Source of the DNA: Liolophura sinensis
Taxonomy: Eukaryota; Mollusca; Polyplacophora; Chitonida; Chitonidae
DNA length: 64,000 nucleotides
NCBI RefSeq assembly: GCF_032854445.1
Contig: NC_088298.1
Span: 8,359,504 to 8,423,503, forward strand
Direction of reading: 5' to 3'
In this document: in pieces, positions 59,806 through 64,000 of the stretch
Layout of the letters: every line of letters starts with the position of its first letter
How positions within the stretch are numbered: the stretch's first letter is position 1
Made by a program: the position numbers and the translations under genes
The notes under the pieces: model-generated
Database searches by the model: none
What the model was told of the DNA's origin: nothing
The model's input: only the letters and a program-made list of their open reading frames with translations

Positions 59806-61933
59806 CTGAGCAGGAATAGTTCTATTACAGATATCAACACATAGTATATTTTGCACAAAGAACACATTCTGCAGTGCATTTTGAATTCGTTTCTTTGAAT
59901 ACACTCAGAATTAGTAAGCAAGCCTATGTGCAAGGGAGTTGGAATCTTTCTTTCCGGGCGAATATTCTCTTAGCTGTTATATCTGACCCAGATTATGTAC
60001 ACAGAGGTGTGCGAGCACCGTTACCACTGGCTACAAGTATCAGCGGAAGAGTTTGTATGCACTCAAGCCTGCTTATCCTGTCCTATTGTGTCAGTTGGTT
60101 TGCCAAGGAGTATGTTGTTTTTGCTAACCACTGGTAAACCTTGCTGTTTTAACGAGTTCGTACGTCTTGTGTAGTGTGGCTTCCCTTTGAAGAGCTCTTC
60201 GGGCTTTTGTTCACATTGCGGGATATAATAATGTACCAGACGACACAACAGAAAGACCCCTGCTCTCAGCAGTCTTAGATCCAACGGGGATCATTAATCA
60301 AACAGTTTTCGTGCGTCAGCGTGGTCTATCGTTGATGAAGGACAATTGGCCAGCAGACAAGGAAATATGGATTTGCAGAACTCAGTCGATTGCGAGGTCC
60401 CGTTCTTCAGGGACAGTCCCCGCGTTTGAGAGCAGTCATAAAACACAGTTTTATCTCAAGGATTTTTCCGTTTGAAAACCGTTGGTACAGTTGGTTGCTT
60501 CTTTAGGCATGCTCGTCCTGTGATTTGTTAATTCCTGAATAACAGCTGTGTACTCACCGTGCGTAATTAGGCCATGATGAATTTCAAGTACGTTTTTTGA
60601 GTATTTCATTGGTGGTAATGATGATTATTGGGCCATCTCACGTTGGAAATCTGTTCTCTCCATCATGCTGGGGACGTTGCTGGCTTATTGATATAACGCG
60701 CGGACACATTAAAGACCACATGCTCATGACCAAAAAGGTTCTCAGGCTTTCCGTAAAACATATGTCATGTACTTTCTAGACTTTTTGAAAACTGGTTAAT
60801 GAACTGCATCAGAGATGATTCCCTCTAGAGAGATACAGCGTATGAAAACGATAAATTGTACGTGTATGGTATATATACACTGGAGATAAACGTTGATTCA
60901 CTGATGTTTATATTGCCAAAAATACGCATCTATACGACACCGTTAACTTTTCTTCTAAGCCTTCCTGGTATTCTGTGAATTTTTGCGAAAAATGAAACAT
61001 CGTTTGAAATGGCAGTGTCAACAGTGATGTGGGACATTAGGTACATATGGTGACAATGTGACGTTAAACATTGTTGTTGGCATTCCAGTAATATTGGCTG
61101 TTTGGCATATGATCATAATAATTTAAGGTGAGGGAAGTTGGTAGTCCACTGGGAATCGCTTTAGTCTAACCACTGAACCACTGATTCCATCCACTGAATA
61201 TCGCTGCACGGAGCAATGAGGAACCTTGCGGGATTGCCTCTGGTCTGTGTGATTTACACCAGGGCTTTGACAGAAGCGATGCTGCGCAGTCATCAGTCCC
61301 TTCCGCAGGGTCAGTCTGGTCAATCCGTCAAAGCAAGAGAGAACCGCTCGTCCTTCACGGTGTCCATTTGGCCCGAAGAATGAGCTCCGGTACCAGAGAG
61401 ATACCTAAGAGAGATTGCCTGCCGTGCCAGTCAGTTGACGGGTCACGGAATAGGAGGAATGTAACATGCTGCAGTCTGTGTTAAGACGTCAAGGCTGTGA
61501 GAAAAAAAAAGAAGACAGAGTTCAGCCAGTTGACAAATCGTGGAGTGGGACAAGTGTAAAAACAAAAAAAAGAGCCCTATCGTGCCTGTGTCTTGACACT
61601 CGGAACATAAAGTAACGTGGCTAAGGCACTTCCATCGCGGTATGGATATAGGTCACTCTGATGTCTTTTATTCTCTCTTAACACGAACGCTTTCCCTACA
61701 AAGTCACACATTAAAACGGGTACCGGGGAGTTACTTTCGTGTTATTTAATCCTCCAAACTGTAGTAATTGGTACTGTCGTCACTAGTACATAATTCATCT
61801 AGTGAGGTTAACTGAGTGCAACGTGTTTTAGACATATGCTATAGTTATCTGTCTACGTTAGCATGGAACCTTCAAGAATTACAAAGTCATATAGCAAACA
61901 ATGATTAACAAATGAGTGCACTCCTCAGGAATA
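59806..61933. other. Unique non-coding sequence
   Basis: No gene recognised. A minus-strand A-box-like word, TGGTTCAGTGGTTAGACTAA, lies near 61170-61190 without a clear B box and could be a fragment of a tRNA-derived element. Confidence 0.4.
61921..61933. repeat. Target-site duplication, left copy
   Basis: CTCCTCAGGAATA, identical to 62180-62192 on the other side of the SINE. Confidence 0.88.
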
Positions 61934-62179
61934 TTTGATTTCACGCCGTACTCAAGAATAATTCCCTTATATGGCGGCGGCCAGCATTGGTGGGAGGAAA
62001 CCGGGCAGAACCCGGGGGGAAACCCACGACCATCCACAGGTTGCTGCCAGACCTTCCCACGTACGGCCGGAGAAAAAGCCAGCATGAGCTGGACTTGAAC
62101 TCACAGCAAAGGCATTGGTGAGAGGCTCCCGGGTCATTACGCTGCGCTAGCGCGCTAACCAACTGAGCCAAGGAGGCCC
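61934..62179 (-). mobile_element. SINE-A, full length with tRNA-like head (reference copy)
   Basis: Read on the minus strand: a tRNA-like head with A box (CTTGGCTCAGTTGGTTAGCG), a CTAGCGCAGCGTAATGACCC arm, and B box GAGTTCAAGTCCAGC; then CATGCTGGCTTTTTCTCCGG, the conserved core GTGGGTTTCC..CCCGGTTTCCTCCCACCA, and the 3' end TTATTCTTGAGTACGGCGTG. The tail is almost absent. The core resembles a central domain shared by SINEs of many animals (MESC/Nin-DC type, named from memory). Transcription would be by RNA polymerase III from the internal A and B boxes and mobilisation by a partner LINE; both follow from the SINE class. Confidence 0.95.
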
Positions 62180-62192
62180 CTCCTCAGGAATA
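62180..62192. repeat. Target-site duplication, right copy
   Basis: CTCCTCAGGAATA, identical to 61921-61933. Confidence 0.88.
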
Positions 62193-63061
62193 AACGTTCG
62201 TAGAGTTATTCTTGTAAAATGAAAAATGGATACAGTTGACTCATTTTTGTCACAATTGTAGACTTTTCTTCTTCAAGTTATACCCAAATCTAATTAATAT
62301 ATGGGAGCCTAATAATGTTTTTTGGGCCCCAATAGAGGACATATAATCTATGAATTTGTTTGGAATCATTTGTTTTGTAAATGAAGTTAAAGACATTTTT
62401 TTACTGTGGTTCTGCACTGAGGTGACGATTGTTAAGCTTATACAATATGGGCCGTTGTTGTGGTCACAAGCGATAAACGCCTCGTCAGCAGCTTTCCTGT
62501 GGTGTGCTTGGTCGGCCGTGGATTCACTGATAATAATGAAGGAGTCGAGGTATCAGCACCTAAATGTGAAAGATTTCACAAGCTTTCACTAAAATGCTGA
62601 AAGAGGTGCTTAAATACGTCTTTCAGTCTGGATCATACCCATAAACATAATCCATACCCATGTGCAAGCAATTTTGAGAGCGCATGTAAGGATGTAGTAA
62701 GGTAATAGTTACGAGTAGATGGTTGAAATGGGTATGATGGAGTGGAAGATGGATGAAAATGAGTAAATGTTTGATGGGTTGGGTTTTTGTTTTCGAGGTT
62801 ATGTGCCCATAGTCCGCGGGGCAAACTTCCTTGACTTGCCCTCGCAGTCTGCCCTTGACTACTTATACTCTCCTGTGGTCAAATTAATTACTCCGTTAAA
62901 CATTGCATTAATCCTACTGAACATTGACAAATCCTTTTTCCGAGAAGGACACACCGAAGACCTCGTTTTCGTGTTTGAGCAGGTCTTTGCAGCTCATTTC
63001 ACGCTTCTCCACATTGGAGAGCTCTTTTGTCCAGATGTCTTGTTCCCGGCGATTTGACCCA
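62193..63061. other. Unique non-coding sequence
   Basis: No repeat recognised. A 96-codon plus frame at 62767 has no known domain. From about 62780 the composition becomes less AT-rich. Confidence 0.45.
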
Positions 63062-63077
63062 TGACCTCGAGGTCAAA
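63053..63077. promoter_or_regulatory. Composite nuclear-receptor-type half-site cluster
   Basis: TGACCTCGAGGTCA at 63062-63075 is a perfect 14-bp palindrome made of two AGGTCA half-sites in everted order with two bases between. TTTGACCCATGACCT just upstream adds a third half-site in direct-repeat arrangement. Binding is inferred from the motif alone. Confidence 0.4.
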
Positions 63078-64000
63078 CGTACTGTTCCGGAGCACTGAAT
63101 TACTCTGTAGGAATAACAAGTGTTTGGGTTGGAACTCCACTCTCGTTCCTATCCAGATATTGACTCCATACACTTCTACTGACGAGGGTGTATTGGCCGC
63201 CAGAGGCCGTTCTTTCCAACCTCTTGTTTTCCATCTCACGGACCTTGGTAGGAAAGCTGATTAGTGGTGCGATGTAGAAACACATCGACTTCAGCCCGTC
63301 AGCCCGCCAGCCAGTCAGTCAGCCACGCACGTGGCCACTACTCCCCAGTTATTGGATCATATTCCCTTTCTTCTCACCAAATGGCTAACATTTTAGCACG
63401 AAGCAAGACTCGCGGACAAGAATCGATTGACCCTCACCGCACCCCATTCCCCACCCCTCATCCACCATGACCACCAAACACACACACACACCAAACCAGA
63501 TCAATACGTCCGCCATTTGATCTACAGATATAAACTCTCTCTACCTCTCTCTGGCTCACTTCATTGCCTGCTCCCGTCATTTTGCCTTGCTTCTTCGCCA
63601 AAACACAGAGCCTCGTGCCCGAAGCCCCTTTTTGATATTCAATAATAATTGGGGATCGAGCCATATCGACCAGAGCGTCGATTTTTCCTCTTCTTCACAG
63701 AGACGAAGAAATTAGTGGGAGTTTATTTGAGGGCCGCCTCTGTTGTTCGAGCCGCAGTCCGCGCCATAATGAATAGATGTCCGCCGATCGCTGTTTATTA
63801 CAAGACATGATTGATTCTCCTCACTAGCTTTGATGATAAGGCTACAAGTGTCTGCATACATCGAAGTGGCGGACGGCCGGCGAGGGACTCAGAGAGATTC
63901 CTGGGTTTGTGGTCTATTTCACCGCTGCCATTCGACCTAATAGCATTGGCCAGTTAGATTAAATAAGTGCGGCTGCCACCAATGGACTAATTCATACGCT
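63078..64000. promoter_or_regulatory. Repeat-free, motif-dense stretch, candidate enhancer
   Basis: No SINE, MITE or satellite is found. 63530-63990 has balanced composition and closely packed words: AATAATAATTGG, TTTATTAC (63794-63801), TGATTGAT (63808-63815, PBX/HOX type), TTTGATGATAAGG and CCATAATGAATAG. A short (CA)n lies at 63478-63491. No coding pattern is evident in any frame. Runs off the window end. Confidence 0.4.

Noticed and set aside
62080-62179. tRNA gene on the minus strand
   Set aside because: The A and B boxes belong to the SINE-A head, and the unit is bounded by a target-site duplication.

Overview
The window reads as non-coding DNA from a eukaryote, most likely a marine lophotrochozoan and probably a mollusc. 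The basis is AT-rich sequence (my impression, not counted), no dense long open reading frames, and many copies of a tRNA-derived SINE. Its central block carries a GTGGGTTTCC..CGGTTTCCTCCCACCA core, its 3' part reads ..TATAAGTGAAATATTCTTGAGTACGGCGTAAAACACC.. in pieces, and its tail is (AAAT)n. I associate this SINE from memory with bivalve, gastropod and other lophotrochozoan genomes; no database search was possible. Species is not determined.

No protein-coding gene, tRNA or rRNA gene can be supported. The only long open frame (5676-7124) runs through a GGT-repeat array with a SINE inside it and is best explained by the repeat. The window looks like intergenic or long-intron sequence.

Layout. 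1-5 kb: a foldback/MITE-like element (family TIR-A), three SINEs and a 146-bp tandem repeat. 5.7-7.1 kb: GGT array interrupted by a SINE. 8-14 kb: SINEs of two families (A and B), a 70-bp tandem array, a dispersed repeat (C) and a tandem 151-bp duplication. 15-24 kb: a long (TA)n, a C-rich quadruplex-type tract, a 640-bp inverted-repeat element (TIR-C), 25-bp and 24-bp minisatellites, and SINEs. 24.6-33.2 kb: a short MITE, a cluster of arms of an inverted-repeat family (TIR-B), a second TIR-A copy and one complete TIR-B copy. 35-48 kb: SINEs, TIR-B arms, 50-bp, 29-bp, about 200-bp and 64-bp tandem arrays. 49-64 kb: fewer repeats, a second repeat C, a degenerate array, a rearranged TIR-B, one SINE-A with a perfect 13-bp target-site duplication, and several repeat-free stretches dense in transcription-factor-like motifs.

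The most interesting items are: (1) three inverted-repeat element families defined here by comparing copies, one of which carries TGACGTCA palindromes; (2) repeat-free islands, above all 63530-63990, 54640-54890 and 42080-42500, that look like candidate developmental enhancers, which together with the lack of genes would suit a gene desert next to a regulated developmental gene. That last idea is inference and needs cross-species alignment.
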